Assembly: GCA_030435675.1 (NCBI GenBank)
Contig: CM059625.1
Coordinates: forward strand, 8,618,001-8,682,000
Source: Steinernema hermaphroditum
Lineage: Eukaryota; Nematoda; Chromadorea; Rhabditida; Steinernematidae
Length of the DNA stretch: 64,000 bases
Reading direction: 5' to 3'
Positions within the stretch are counted from its first letter, which is position 1; each line of letters starts with the position of its first letter. Below the pieces are notes generated by a model. That model saw nothing but the letters and a program-made list of their open reading frames with translations. It ran no database searches and had not been told where the DNA came from. The position numbers were made by a program, and so were the translations under genes. Shown here piece after piece: positions 10,664 to 22,463 of the stretch.

Positions 10664-13600
10664 AAAAACAGCTACTTCTCGAGGAGGCAGTGCAGAAAAA
10701 AGTGATTACAAGACGAGAGCCGCTTGTATTTTTATTCCCACCCCAATTAAGTGATGATTGGGATACCATGATACGAGACTCTCCATCGCTATTGACTCAA
10801 GATCCATCGCACACGGTCAGTTGAGGCGACTCTCGAAAGAACTCCACTTTCGATTAATTCGTTCTTTTCAATTCGATTATCGCGACCGCGAGGCATCAGA
10901 ACCAATCTGATCTTGTGCACTTAAATCTTTTTCGTGCGCATCGACGATTTGCATGAATTACTAATTATTGTTTAATCGACGATTCGCCACGTTCTGCACG
11001 AGTCCGCTGCTCGCCAAATCGAATCGCGCGCACAAATGAGGCAAATGGGTTGTTCGACTTATGGCGGTCGGAAGAAAGAGAGAGAGACAGGTTCGACGAT
11101 CGAGAACGATTTATCGTACCTTTTGTTTTGCAACATAAGTCGCGGTCGTTGGAGCGGCGACGATGGGACGCAAATCGGGGTTGAGGTAGAGAATGGGAGT
11201 GGAATGTTGGAAACTGTCCCAGATTGAGGATGCAGAACAAGATTATCCGAGCTGTCGGCTGGAGTTTTCAGTCGCCTCTCTCGAACCTCATGATCCTCTT
11301 TGACGACGCGCAGCTCTCTGATCTCATCGATAGCAACTCCATTCATCATCTCATTTACCAGGTGCCCTACCCATGCCTCCCCTTTAAACGTTACCGCCCA
11401 ATTCAGATTCGGAACATCGAAAGCGACGATCTTGGGACGTTTCTCAAATTAATACCTCCCTTATCGGAACTCACCAAAACACTTCCTCAGTCCCTTCCTC
11501 TACTCGACCTCATTTACTCGAAATGTGAAAAGGTGAGACCATCTTCTTAAATACCAGCGATGTTGCTTTTTAAAGTTAAAACGAGAAAGTGGTGTTGAAT
11601 TTCCGGCCCTCGAACTTTGTTGTGCCCAGCTCGTACAACAAGTACTCTGGTGGTTAGCTTTTCATCATGAATCCAACAAGCCGTCCGCTTCCCAAACTAA
11701 GATCTTCTCCCAGCACAATGATCAAGTGTCCTCCACTTTGGCTTTCCCCTTCAATGCGGTTTGTCAAAAACTTTTTTCCTTCAACATAAACTTTAGACGG
11801 TGCGTGCCCATCTTCGATCCATCTTTGGCGTCATTGGTCGTGAATGTCCTTCGATCCTTGAGGATGCTGTTCAAGACAAGGTGCTTCTTGAGGACTGCCT
11901 GGAGTCACTTGGATGCCATGGCCTCGTCAACTGTTCCACCGGATTGATCAGAATATTTGATGCCGTTGCACTTGAGTTGTTGAGACACCAGGAAAGAGTA
12001 AAGGCATCACAACAAAAACTGAAGGAATTGCAAAAAATGAAATCGGTCAATGGTACGCTTTGTCGTCACCGATGGAGAGGCAGGAATCGTTTGTTTTAGA
12101 AGAAGTTCCGAGCAAGTCCAGCCATCAGAGGCAGATGAGTCTAACGCTGTCGGAAGTGTTCGACCGTTTGAAACAAAACGAATCCATTGTTGGAGTGCTC
12201 GAGAAAATCGTTAACAACCAGCACGTAAGTTGCTTGTTTTGTATTCCTCGACAACATCTCCATCAGCTCTCGAGTCTCCTGAGAATTGTCAAGAAGCGAG
12301 TGCACTCGGACAAGGTCCTACTCAATTTGTTCAACACCTACAGCAAAAACGCCCCGGAGGGCTTCTCCTTTCGGGAGGTGAATCCGGTCATAGCTAAACT
12401 TATCGTCGCGTTTAAAAGTTCCCATGAACAGGTTGTGGACTCTTCTACAAGGCATCCTAATTCTAGTTCAGTTACTTTTTTTGATTCCAAATTCCGACAG
12501 CGACAGCGGTCACCCGAACGACGACAGCGATTGCGAGCAGGCGGGTCTGGAATTGCAAGACGTCATCGGTATCACGTCGAAATGACGAAGTGGACAAATT
12601 CTCCTTTTGCAGCCGCACGAAAACAAGGACCACCGAGCGAAAAGATGAACCTTTCAAATAAGGGGAAACCCGCGCGGAATCTGAAAGTGGCGCGTAGCTT
12701 GACAAGTCTGCACACTCTCGGTCGGTTTGCCTTCCGCAGGATCAGCGCCTGCATCGTGTCTATCACTGCAAAATACGAGTTTCGAATGCGAACGATAACA
12801 GAGAGATCACAAAGGCGACGGTGATCGTTTACGTTCGTCCGTACAAAACTTCTTCTGAAATTGTGTACATTTTCTTTTTTGTCTTCATGTTTAGGTTTTT
12901 AGACATCGGCAATCACGACTTCATGTACGGTCGGTTGCGGCCCCGCGATTTTGCTTGTTATCCTCCCGATCACTTCTCGGAAATGAAACTGCAGGTTTTA
13001 GCATACTTCTACTACGGTCTTGAATTAATAATTTATGTGAACAGGTGAACACTCTCAAATACGAATTAGGTGAAAGTAAAAAGAAAATCCGCCTCCTTGA
13101 GCTACAAAACAAGAACTTATCACTAAGGTACTGTAAGTGTTTCGCAGCTTTCATTTTCGTCTTCAGTTGTCCGAAGCCAGACTATTGTGGCGCTTCTCAG
13201 TACTATGCTTGCTCGACCGACGATGAACTGCGCGAATTAACCAGTCGTTTTCAAAATTTGTATGAAGCCAATCGGAATACGGTAATGGAGGCACTGAACG
13301 AACTGCCGGAATTCACCGATTCGGAGGAGCTCAAATCGAAAACAATATTTTCGGTCATGGTGGTGAGTGTGTTCTTTCATTGTAAGCTTATTATGTAGGC
13401 GAGATGTAGGTCTGTCAAGGACAAATCGAATCAAGTACCAATTCATCTATTAGGGTACAGTTCTCGTGAACCACATACACAAAGAAAACAACAAAAACTT
13501 TAACGAAATAAAGGTATTCAACAGATGTAATTAGCTGAAGAATGGACCATGAGCTGAGGAAAGTTCGTCACTTTCAGGAGTTTCTATTAGATTTGTTGCG

Positions 13601-15584
13601 GTGATACTATTCAACTGCCTTTAAATTTAATTTTAAGCTCTCCATTTCGCAACACGTGGAAAGGCGGCTTTTAAAGAAAGTATGTTGCTTACCCCGAATG
13701 TACAATCTTTCCACATTTGTATTCTTCTCTTCCGAATCACCTATATCATTTACCCACATGTTTTTTTGTACACGGCATAATGGCGGGAGCATTTTGTATT
13801 TGGCTACAATGCTTTACATGAACACCAAAAACAAGGCAAGATTGTATGGAAATCTTTGGGCCAAGTAAACAAGCCGAAACAAATGTAGGCATCAATAGCT
13901 CCTTAGTTCCCATTTAACGCAATCGTCATAATTGTGTTAATTCCATGTTTTCAAAACGCACTACTGCATTCGAAGTGGATCATAAACATCTAACGAGAGA
14001 CGTTGAAAGCCGTCGCATTTTAAAAGGGATAGTTCTTTTGAAAGTTGCCAATTCCCACATTTTTTTCTGTACAGTCAGTTCCGGGATGGTTAGCACTTTG
14101 GAGCAATTTGTTTAACGACAGAGTCGTTTAGATGACGTCCCTTGCGATCGCTCTTCATTTGTCATCTTTTTATGATCCGTTTAATAAGCTGGACGAAAAA
14201 TGATAAAATATTATAGACGAAATAAAACCCACAAATTATTTTCGAATACGACTTTCGCCTACTAAAAAACACCCATACACTTTATTGCTTCTGCGAGGAC
14301 GTCCATCTCGAAACATCAGAATTCTAAAACAGCGTCCCAAACGCGCAGTTCGCAGCGTTTGCCACCTGCATCTAGAGCACTTGTTACTCACTCGCCCTCA
14401 CGGGAAAACGATACAAATTGGCAACATGCTCCAGTGATATAATCTTGCGGTGAAGCAACGATGCGTAGCGAGTGCATTTTCCGGATCTGCTTAACTATTC
14501 ACTACGATGACAGCCTCCGAATACAAGATATAATTAGAGCACACCGCTCCTTAATATAATATTCCATAACATGGAATATTCCGTCCGTAACTCTAAACTT
14601 CTCGGCTTCTCGAGAAGCTCGTACACTTACGGGTTCTTCTATTTCTATGAGCAAACGGCGCCCAAATTAGTACGCCATTCCACGAACATTGGAGAGTGCT
14701 TCCGCCAATACCTCTGCACTCGTTGACGCATGCGCAGGTGTCGATCTGTGCCTTTGATTACAAATCTGAGGACTCCGAAAGTGTAATGAGATATTAAATT
14801 AAGAAAAAAGTTAACCGAAAACGGATTTAGCCTCTGGCACTAGCCGAGTTACGAGAAGCAATTTACCCTACGCACAGTAAACGGATGATTTAATAGTGAT
14901 TATTAAATTTCTCTTTTGCGCGCATAAAACATTCCAATACGACAGCGATCGCAATTAAGCAAAATAGTTCTGCCTTGAGGGTACGTCTGAGTTAGAGGCA
15001 AACATAGACGTCGAGTAATCTCACTTATTGGCAGCTTACGTTCCGCTCCGTCCAAGATACGGTATCTAAAAAGCGAGACCGTGTTTGGGACATCTTGGAC
15101 ACCGGCGAGAATTCCGATCGAACGGAAATGGACAACGCCCTCTACAGATTTCTGTTCAAGGAAGCACAGTCGCAGCACGGGATGCAAAACGCCAAGGTGC
15201 CCTTTCTGTCGCCAGCTAATTTTTGGCCATGTCTTCAGGAAGTGACTTCGCAGATATGGGCTGTACTCTACGATTTCCCTTCTCTGAAGACTTGCACCTG
15301 TTTCAACAGATTCATTCTTGACTGTGTTGATGTCGTTTGGTGTCTTGTCGCAGGAATTAATGGGAACAAGCCCAGGTTCGAACCTTGATTTAACGCCCGG
15401 CAGCTGTAACTCGAGTTGTTTCAGAATGAGAATTCAGTACGAGTCGTACCAATTCGACGCCTCGAAACACTCTCGCCATCCGACCTCGAACATGCGTGCA
15501 ACTGTTATTAAGAGGTATCTGTGGCCGGGATTGGTCGACGTGGAAACTGATCACGTTCTCCTTAAAGCTATCGTAGTCACGTAA
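10664..15584 (+). CDS. Mieap/SPATA18-like C-terminal domain protein
   Basis: Exons that join in frame: about 10664-10815, 11272-11532, 11576-11758, 11797-12045, 12084-12224 and 12267-12431; then a Ser/Asp-rich region with uncertain joins; then about 12908-12993, 13045-13127, 13167-13362, 15074-15196, 15239-15375 and 15425-15584. The N-terminal half is helical and unrecognised. Exon 13045 is a short coiled coil (YELGESKKKIRLLELQNKNL). The C-terminal region contains TSRFQNLYEANRNTVMEAL, SQIWAVLYDFPSLKTC and a final RYLWPGLVDVETDHVLLKA. That layout (coiled coil, then helical domain, then a WP-L-xx-VL-K-A ending) resembles the Mieap domain of SPATA18, which in mammals acts in mitochondrial quality control. 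The assignment is from memory of the family and is uncertain. The 5' exon and the 1.7 kb intron at 13363-15073 need transcript support. An AATAAA lies at 15594-15599. Confidence 0.5.
13363..15073. other. long intron or intergenic stretch
   Basis: This AT-rich stretch has no convincing exon. It separates the two blocks that encode the Mieap-like C-terminus and is far longer than any other intron in the window. It contains a perfect 9-bp stem with a 5-base loop at 14558-14580 and a 14-base perfect palindrome at 14605-14618. It could also be the border between two genes. Confidence 0.35.
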
Positions 15585-17414
15585 AAAATATCTAATAAAA
15601 TGACCACGTGTTGAATTTTTCGACATAAACAAGAGGAATAAAACATTATATAATTGCTGTGTGATTTCTAAATGTCCCGGTGAAGGAATGCAGCACCCAT
15701 AAATAGATGCTTGTTTGTTAGAATTCTACAGTACACCCTTTCTGCGCCATTTCATCGGAATCCACATCGCTTCAACGAACATCACCGAGGTGTTCTGAGG
15801 AATTTTGACATTCTGCTGCCCATCGACGTAGTATCGTGGGAGCGTACTTGTCGTGATGCGAGATATTATTTTGCACATGAGTAGTACTCAATCAACACTT
15901 AAGTTCACCTCTCAAGGGCATTGGAATCGTCATTTGAACGGCCAATGGCAAAAAGCGGTTTTTGATTTTGCCTCGAAGACCCCAAATGCATGCATGAAGT
16001 CGCTGGAAATGCGGGAAGTCGCCTCCGTCAGTTCCTTGAAAACATCGGTCGCATCATTGCGCTCAGTTGCCCGTTTTTCTTGTATTCTGCATATTTTATG
16101 AGCAGTAAATCGCATTATGCAGACTTCGCTTCTGAATTTTATTGCACTGTCGTCAGACTTGTTCCAATTGTTATTGCTTCGACGTAACTGTAGACTTCTT
16201 AACGATTCTTCTGCCCACACGTCGCAATTTGCGTAATGGCTAATAATGCAGATCGCTTAAATTTTTGTGCATCATTTTCTGGGGCTAATGTTACTCTGTG
16301 AAAATTGAGCAGGACCGAACGGCGCCATGCACGCTTGAATTCGGTGCTCTCTCAATTGGCTAAGCGGCCAATTAGCGGTGAGCGCACAATAATTAAGTTT
16401 AGGTAGGTTTCAATTCGGGTGATAGGGGAGGAGGAGAAGGCGTGGTTGGTAGGGGCTGCGTTAGTTAGCTGATTCCAATTGGAGCCGCACATTGCGCGGG
16501 CCGAGAGGCGGTGCTTCCGGTGATATCTCCGAACGGCGGTTGAATGCCGATTTATGCCACAGTCGTAGGGAGCACTTTCACATTCTACCGCGCTCATCGG
16601 CTCCTGTGAGGTCGCCTCCTTTCTGAACTCCTTTCCTTGTGCCAATAATCAGGTACCAATAAAGATTAGTCACGTTTTCAGAAATAACTCATTTAAACAG
16701 AGGTCCTAGTCAAAAGTGTCAATCTTCAACAAAATTTTCTCTACTCCTTTTGGAAGGCTTTGCGTAGGGCATGTGCAACAAACGCGCTAATCTGTAAACC
16801 ATTCTGGCGTTCATATGTCCTTTAATCCCTTCGCCAAAAGTTTACTTCATGATACATAAATAAACAAGGAATCCCGAGGAAGGAAACCCCCTTATATACT
16901 AGATATTGCTCCCGGAATCTGTAAGAAGGCGTCTAGTCACTCACTGATGAGGTCGCACATCGTTGGTGATGTCCTAGTTGCTTACTATGGAGGCAATGAC
17001 GTCTTGGGATAAACTCGCAATCCTAGCCATCAAGTCTCGTCGTCTTTAAGGCCCTTTTTGCTTTTCCAGAGCTTTGCTAGATTTAACCTTGAAGGACATA
17101 AATTTGTTCAAATTACTGGGTCTCGCATTACGGGGAATTTAAAAGAAGTGAACTGGCCCAGCGTCGCGTCATAGTGTTCCGTCCCATAAATGGGGATGCA
17201 ATCCGAACGTTTACCCCGTAATCCACCTTTTCTCTTTTGCTCTACGCCACGATTTCATTGCGTATGAGTAAGGATGTCGTCCCTTGCCTTCCGCCATAAT
17301 TTGTTTATCGTGTTTTCGCTGTAACCTTTCCTCTCCACAGCAAAATTGAATTAAATCATTGCATCTTGCGCTCTATGTCACACTAAATGTCAAAAGCCTT
17401 TCAGGGTTCACACT
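15585..17414. other. intergenic, upstream region of flp-7
   Basis: It holds the poly(A) signal of the upstream gene (AATAAA, 15594-15599) and then about 1.8 kb without recognisable exons. The open frames at 15853-16220 overlap on both strands and match nothing known. It probably contains the flp-7 promoter. Confidence 0.35.
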
Positions 17415-18021
17415 ATGTTTCTTGCATACGGTTTGCTTCTGCTCAGCTCAATCTGTCTCATTGTGAGCAGTTTCACCCTCGAAGACAACATGATGACGTG
17501 GGTGTCCTTCTGTTTCTAAAATACATATTTTTCACTTTTCTAGCGAGGAAAAGAGAGCCCCCATGGATAGGTCCAGCATGGTCCGATTCGGCCGCGCGCC
17601 TATGGATCGCTCGTCCATGGTCAGGTTAGGAACCGCTTGCGATAAATGTGCCTATGAATGAGTAATTAAGGTTCGGAAAGAGAGCACCAATGGACCGTTC
17701 GAGCATGGTTAGGTACGTTCATGATTCATGCAACATCTACCTGACAAATGACTTTTAGATTTGGCAAGCGAGCTCCTATGGATCGTAGCAGCATGGTCCG
17801 CTTTGGTAAGCGAGCCCCCATGGACCGCTCAGCCATGGTGCGGTAAGCGAGAAAGTTTGCTTAGATTGACTTGACATGATCTTTTTGCAGGTTCGGCAAG
17901 AGAGCTCCGATGGATCGCTCGTCCATGGTGAGGTACGTTGGGCTTCGATTGCAGATCATTAGTGAGCGCTGCCTTATTTAGATTTGGCAAAAGAACGAGC
18001 GATGTCCAGTCCGAAGAGTAA
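17415..18021 (+). CDS. flp-7: FMRFamide-like neuropeptide precursor, flp-7 family
   Basis: Six exons join in frame: 17415-17497, 17544-17624, 17671-17712, 17759-17842, 17891-17932 and 17982-18021 (stop TAA). Exon 1 encodes a signal peptide (MFLAYGLLLLSSICLIVSS). The rest encodes six tandem peptides: five APMDRSSMVRFG and one APMDRSAMVRFG. Most are separated by KR, and each ends in Gly for C-terminal amidation. This matches the C. elegans FLP-7 set (xPMxRSxMVRFamide). Every intron from the second on interrupts the Arg codon of the VR-FG junction in phase 2, so repeats were probably copied together with introns. Between peptides 1 and 2 the linker is a single Arg, a Lys codon being absent. The C-terminal tail is the short acidic TSDVQSEE. 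Introns are 46-49 bases. AATAAA lies at 18238-18243. Confidence 0.95.
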
Positions 18022-19175
18022 ATTCCACTTAAGATATCATCGTAAGCCGCAAATCACTTAAGTCGAAACTCATGCATGAGTTGCCCAACCGAATAATGTG
18101 CTTGTCATCAGCATTTAAAGCTTACGTTTTGTTCTCTTCGGCCTATATCTATGAGCAACGCTCATTGGCATATCTACCGTATACGTATTAAAATGTTTTC
18201 CAGTATCTCCTTGTTTGCACGAACATAATAACAGATAAATAAAGTGATGAGAGTTGGTGAGTCAAACCTTGCCGTAAGACCAATGTTAGGCTACTTTATT
18301 TTCGCAAATATGTCTTGCGAAAACATCACTCAAAATGTGTGACATGCATGAGACAGAGATCCACCGAAAATGACGTGAACTCATCGAATCGGTCGTGAAG
18401 GAAATTTTTATAGTAGATAGGTTTAAGAAATAATTTTGTTTTTATCCTTTTTTTTCGGATGTCACGCACTGCCTGGGATGTTTATTAGTATAGACGATGG
18501 ATGTATCATTCCGAAGCATAATGATTTCCAGTGGAAACAACACGGAGGGCACTGTCAGAAAAGACTTTGCAGGGAGCACAGCTTATGAGTGGGCTTCAAA
18601 GCTAATGTTTGTTCATAGGGGGCATTCTAAGAACTTCCAAGGGTAATATTTGGAACACGAAAGAGTTGAATATGATTAGCGGCAAAACATATAAATGTAC
18701 TAATTCAGACATGATTAAATTCCCGACAAAGCTATTTTGATGCCTGTTATAGACTTTTTATGGGCCATCTCGTTTTCGAATCGTCGACATTTTCTTTGGT
18801 CACCGGAATATACTCAGAAACAATTCCGCCTGTTTGTCTATCTTGTTTCAAACGTTAAAATAGCCTGATAACCGAAGATCCCGCGCACTTAAATAATAAT
18901 CACTCTACGATGTAACTGCGTAGGTGGGCTTTAATTGGTGCTTTGACGTGTTTTGTTCAATTATTTTTTAGATTCAATTTGCATTAATTTTTGAGCGAAG
19001 TCCTAAACGAATTTTAAACGGATATGGACGGAAATACATCAACATCGAATAAAAAATCAACACCGAATCTCCTGCTTGAGTAAGGACTTTCGAGATGAAA
19101 GTGACATCTAGACTGGGTGTAATGCATGGTTCTTACCATAATACTTGCCGGTTGGATGATAACATTACTGACATA
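18022..19175. other. flp-7 3' UTR and intergenic
   Basis: After the flp-7 poly(A) signal at 18238-18243 there are about 900 AT-rich bases without exon-like frames, running up to the left inverted repeat of the minisatellite element. Confidence 0.4.
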
Positions 19176-19202
19176 TTGGGTTGTTAAGTTGAAAACGGGT
19201 CA
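19176..19202 (+). repeat. left terminal inverted repeat
   Basis: Twenty-seven bases, 25 identical to the reverse complement of 22437-22463. The differences are T versus C at position 10 and C versus T at position 22. TA dinucleotide immediately upstream. Confidence 0.7.
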
Positions 19203-19380
19203 TTCCGTAAATATCTTTTATTTTAACAACTCACTTACTCACTCGGTGAAATGAATTAGTGCTTTATTGAACATAATGAACTCTCACCCCACACGATTGA
19301 CGACTTGTCCATTGCATTCCTATTGACATTGGAGGTATTCTCTTTTGATCGTCAGAAATAGAGGCGATGGTCAAAAATCA

Positions 19381-22300
19381 GAAATAGAGACAGATTCTAG
19401 ACTTCTAGACAAACAGACAGATTCTAGACTTCTAGACTTACAGACAGATTCTAGACTTCTAGACATACACACAGGTTCTAGACAAACAGACAGATTCTAG
19501 ACATGCACACAGATTCTAGACTTCTAGACAGACAGACAAGTTCTAGACAAACAGACAGATTCTAGGTTTCTACTGTCTTCTAGACAAACAGACAAATTCT
19601 AGACTTCTAGACAGACAGACAAGTTCTAGACAAACAGACAGATTCTAGACATGCACACAGGTTCTAGACTTCTAGACAGACAGACAAGTTCTAGACAAAC
19701 AGACAGATTCTAGACATGCACACAGGTTCTAGACTTCTAGACTTACAGACAGATTCTAGACTTCTAGGCATACACACAGGTTCTAGACTTCTAGACAGAC
19801 AGACAAGTTCTAGACAAACAGACAGGTTCTAGGTTTCTACTGTCTTCTAGACAAACAGACAAATTCTAGACTTCTAGACAGACAGACAAGTTCTAGACAA
19901 ACAGACAGATTCTAGACATGCACACAGGTTCTAGACTTCTAGACTTACAGACAAATTCTAGACTTCTAGACATACACACAGGTTCTAGACTTCTAGACAG
20001 ACAGACAAGTTCTAGACAGACAGACAAGTTCTAGACAAACAGACAGATTCTAGACATGCACACAGATTCTAGACTTCTAGGCATACACACAGGTCCTAGA
20101 CTTCTAGGCATACACACAGGTTCTAGACTTCTAGACAGACAGACAAGTTCTAGACAAACAGACAGATTCTAGACATGCACACAGATTCTAGACTTCTAGG
20201 CATACACACAGGTCCTAGACTTCTAGGCATACACACAGGTTCTAGACTTCTAGACAGACAGACAAGTTCTAGACAAACAGACAGATTCTAGACATGCACA
20301 CAGATTCTAGACTTCTAGGCATACACACAGGTTCTAGACTTCTAGACAGACAGACAAGTTCTAGACAAACAGACAGGTTCTAGGTTTCTACTGTCTTCTA
20401 GACAAACAGACAAATTCTAGACTTCTAGACAGACAGACAAGTTCTAGACAAACAGACAGATTCTAGACATGCACACAGGTTCTAGACTTCTAGACTTACA
20501 GACAAATTCTAGACTTCTAGACATACACACAGGTTCTAGACTTCTAGACAGACAGACAAGTTCTAGACAGACAGACAAGTTCTAGACAAACAGACAGGTT
20601 CTAGACTTCTCGACAAACAGACAGGTTCTAGACTTCTAGACAGACAGATCGGTTCTAGACAGACAGACAGGTTCTAAACTTCTAGACAAACAGACAGGTT
20701 CTAGACTTCTAGACATACAGACAAGTTCTAGACTTCTAGACAGACAGACAGGTTCTAGACTTCTAGACATACAGACCGATTCTAGACAGACAGACAGGTT
20801 CTAGACTTCTAGACAGACAGACAGGTTCTAGACTTCTCGACAAACAGACAGGTTCTAGACTTCTAGACAGACAGATCGGTTCTAGACAGACAGACAGGTT
20901 CTAAACTTCTAGACAAACAGACAGGTTCTAGACTTCTAGACATACAGACAAGTTCTAGACTTCTAGACAGACAGACAGGTTCTAGACTTCTAGACAGACA
21001 GATCGGTTCTAGACAGACAGACAGGTTCTAAACTTCTAGACAAACAGACAGGTTCTAGACTTCTAGACATACAGACAGGTTCTAGACTTCTAGACAGACA
21101 GATCGGTTCTAGACAGACAGACAGGTTCTAAACTTCTAGACAAACAGACAGGTTCTAGACTTCTAGACAGACAGACAAGTTCTAGACAGACAGACAAGTT
21201 CTAGACAAACAGACAGGTTCTAGACTTCTCGACAAACAGACAGGTTCTAGACTTCTAGACAGACAGATCGGTTCTAGACAGACAGACAGGTTCTAAACTT
21301 CTAGAAAAACAAAAAGTTTTTAAATTTTTAAAATTAAAAAAAAGTTCTAGACTTCTAGACAAACAGACAGGTTCTAGACTTCTAGACATACAGACCAATT
21401 CTAAACAGACAGACAGGTTCTAGACTTCTAGACAGACAGACAGGTTCTAGACTTCTCGACAAACAGACAGGTTCTAGACTTCTAGACAGACAGATCGGTT
21501 CTAGACAGACAGACAGGTTCTAAACTTCTAGACAAACAGACAGGTTCTAGACTTCTAGACATACAGACAAGTTCTAGACTTCTGAGACAGACAGACAGGT
21601 TCTAGACTTCTAGACAGACAGATCGGTTCTAGACAGACAGACAGGTTCTAAACTTCTAGACAAACAGACAGGTTCTAGACTTCTAGACATACAGACAGGT
21701 TCTAGACTTCTAGACAGACAGATCGGTTCTAGACAGACAGACAGGTTCTAAACTTCTAGACAAACAGACAGGTTCTAGACTTCTAGACATACACACAGGT
21801 TCTAGACTTCTAGACAGACAGACAAGTTCTAGACAGACAGACAAGTTCTAGACAAACAGACAGGTTCTAGACTTCTCGACAAACAGACAGGTTCTAGACT
21901 TCTAGACAGACAGATCGGTTCTAGACAGACAGACAGGTTCTAAACTTCTAGACAAACAGACAGGTTCTAGACTTCTAGACATACAGACAAGTTCTAGACT
22001 TCTAGACAGACAGACAGGTTCTAGACTTCTAGACATACAGACCGATTCTAGACAGACAGACAGGTTCTAGACTTCTAGACAGACAGACAGGATTCTAGAC
22101 TTCTCGACAAACAGACAGGTTCTAGACTTCTAGACAGACAGATCGGTTCTAGACAGACAGACAGGTTCTAGACTTCTAAAGTTAACTTCTAGACATACAG
22201 ACAAGTTCTAGACTTCTAGACAGACAGACAGGTTCTAGACTTCTAGACATACAGACCGATTCTAGACAGACAGACAGGTTCTAGACTTCTAGACAGACAG

Positions 22301-22399
22301 ACAGGTTCTAGACTTCTAGACAAACAGACAGGTTCTAGACTTCTAGACATACAGACAAGTTCTAGACTTCTAGACAGACAGACAAGTTCTAGACTTCTA
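19381..22399. repeat. TTCTAGA/CAGACAGA minisatellite array
   Basis: About 3 kb are built from a TTCTAGA box (containing an XbaI-type palindrome TCTAGA), often doubled as TTCTAGACTTCTAGA, alternating with short CAGACAGACA-type spacers. Basic units are about 18 or 27 bases. Spacers differ by zone. The left zone (to about 20590) has CATGCACACA spacers and three copies of a TAGGTTTCTACTGTC interruption near 19563, 19831 and 20382. The right zone has repeated CAGATCGG spacers and TTCTAAAC variants, as in blocks starting near 20645, 20872, 20999, 21099 and 21264. This zoned higher-order pattern suggests unequal exchange in two phases. No reading frame or known gene is contained. Confidence 0.9.
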
Positions 22400-22436
22400 T
22401 TTCCGGAGTTTCCGAAGCAAACAATCGTTGCAAGAG

Positions 22437-22463
22437 TGACCCATTTTCAACTTAGCAACCCAA
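22437..22463 (-). repeat. right terminal inverted repeat
   Basis: Reverse complement of 19176-19202 with two mismatches. It is followed by TG rather than the expected TA, consistent with decay of the target duplication. Confidence 0.7.

Larger units (their letters stand above)
19176..22463. mobile_element. TIR-flanked element filled with minisatellite, mariner-like ends
   Basis: A 27-base sequence at 19176-19202 (starting TTGGGTTGTTAAGTTGAAAA) recurs as its reverse complement at 22437-22463 with 25 of 27 positions identical. The left copy is preceded by TA, the target used by Tc1/mariner transposases. The base after the right copy is T but a full TA is not present. The start TTGGGTTG resembles the ends of some mariner subfamilies, which is recalled rather than checked. 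No transposase frame remains inside. The interior is about 180 bases of unique DNA on the left, the tandem array, and about 35 bases on the right. It is best read as a non-autonomous or decayed element expanded by an internal satellite. Confidence 0.5.

Noticed and set aside
15371..15395. tRNA B-box-like GGTTCGAACC
   Set aside because: No matching A box, acceptor stem or T-stem pairing; it lies in a short intron of the Mieap-like gene.
19381..22399. CRISPR array as an explanation of the repeats
   Set aside because: Spacers are themselves repeated and simple, unit lengths vary, and the genome is eukaryotic.
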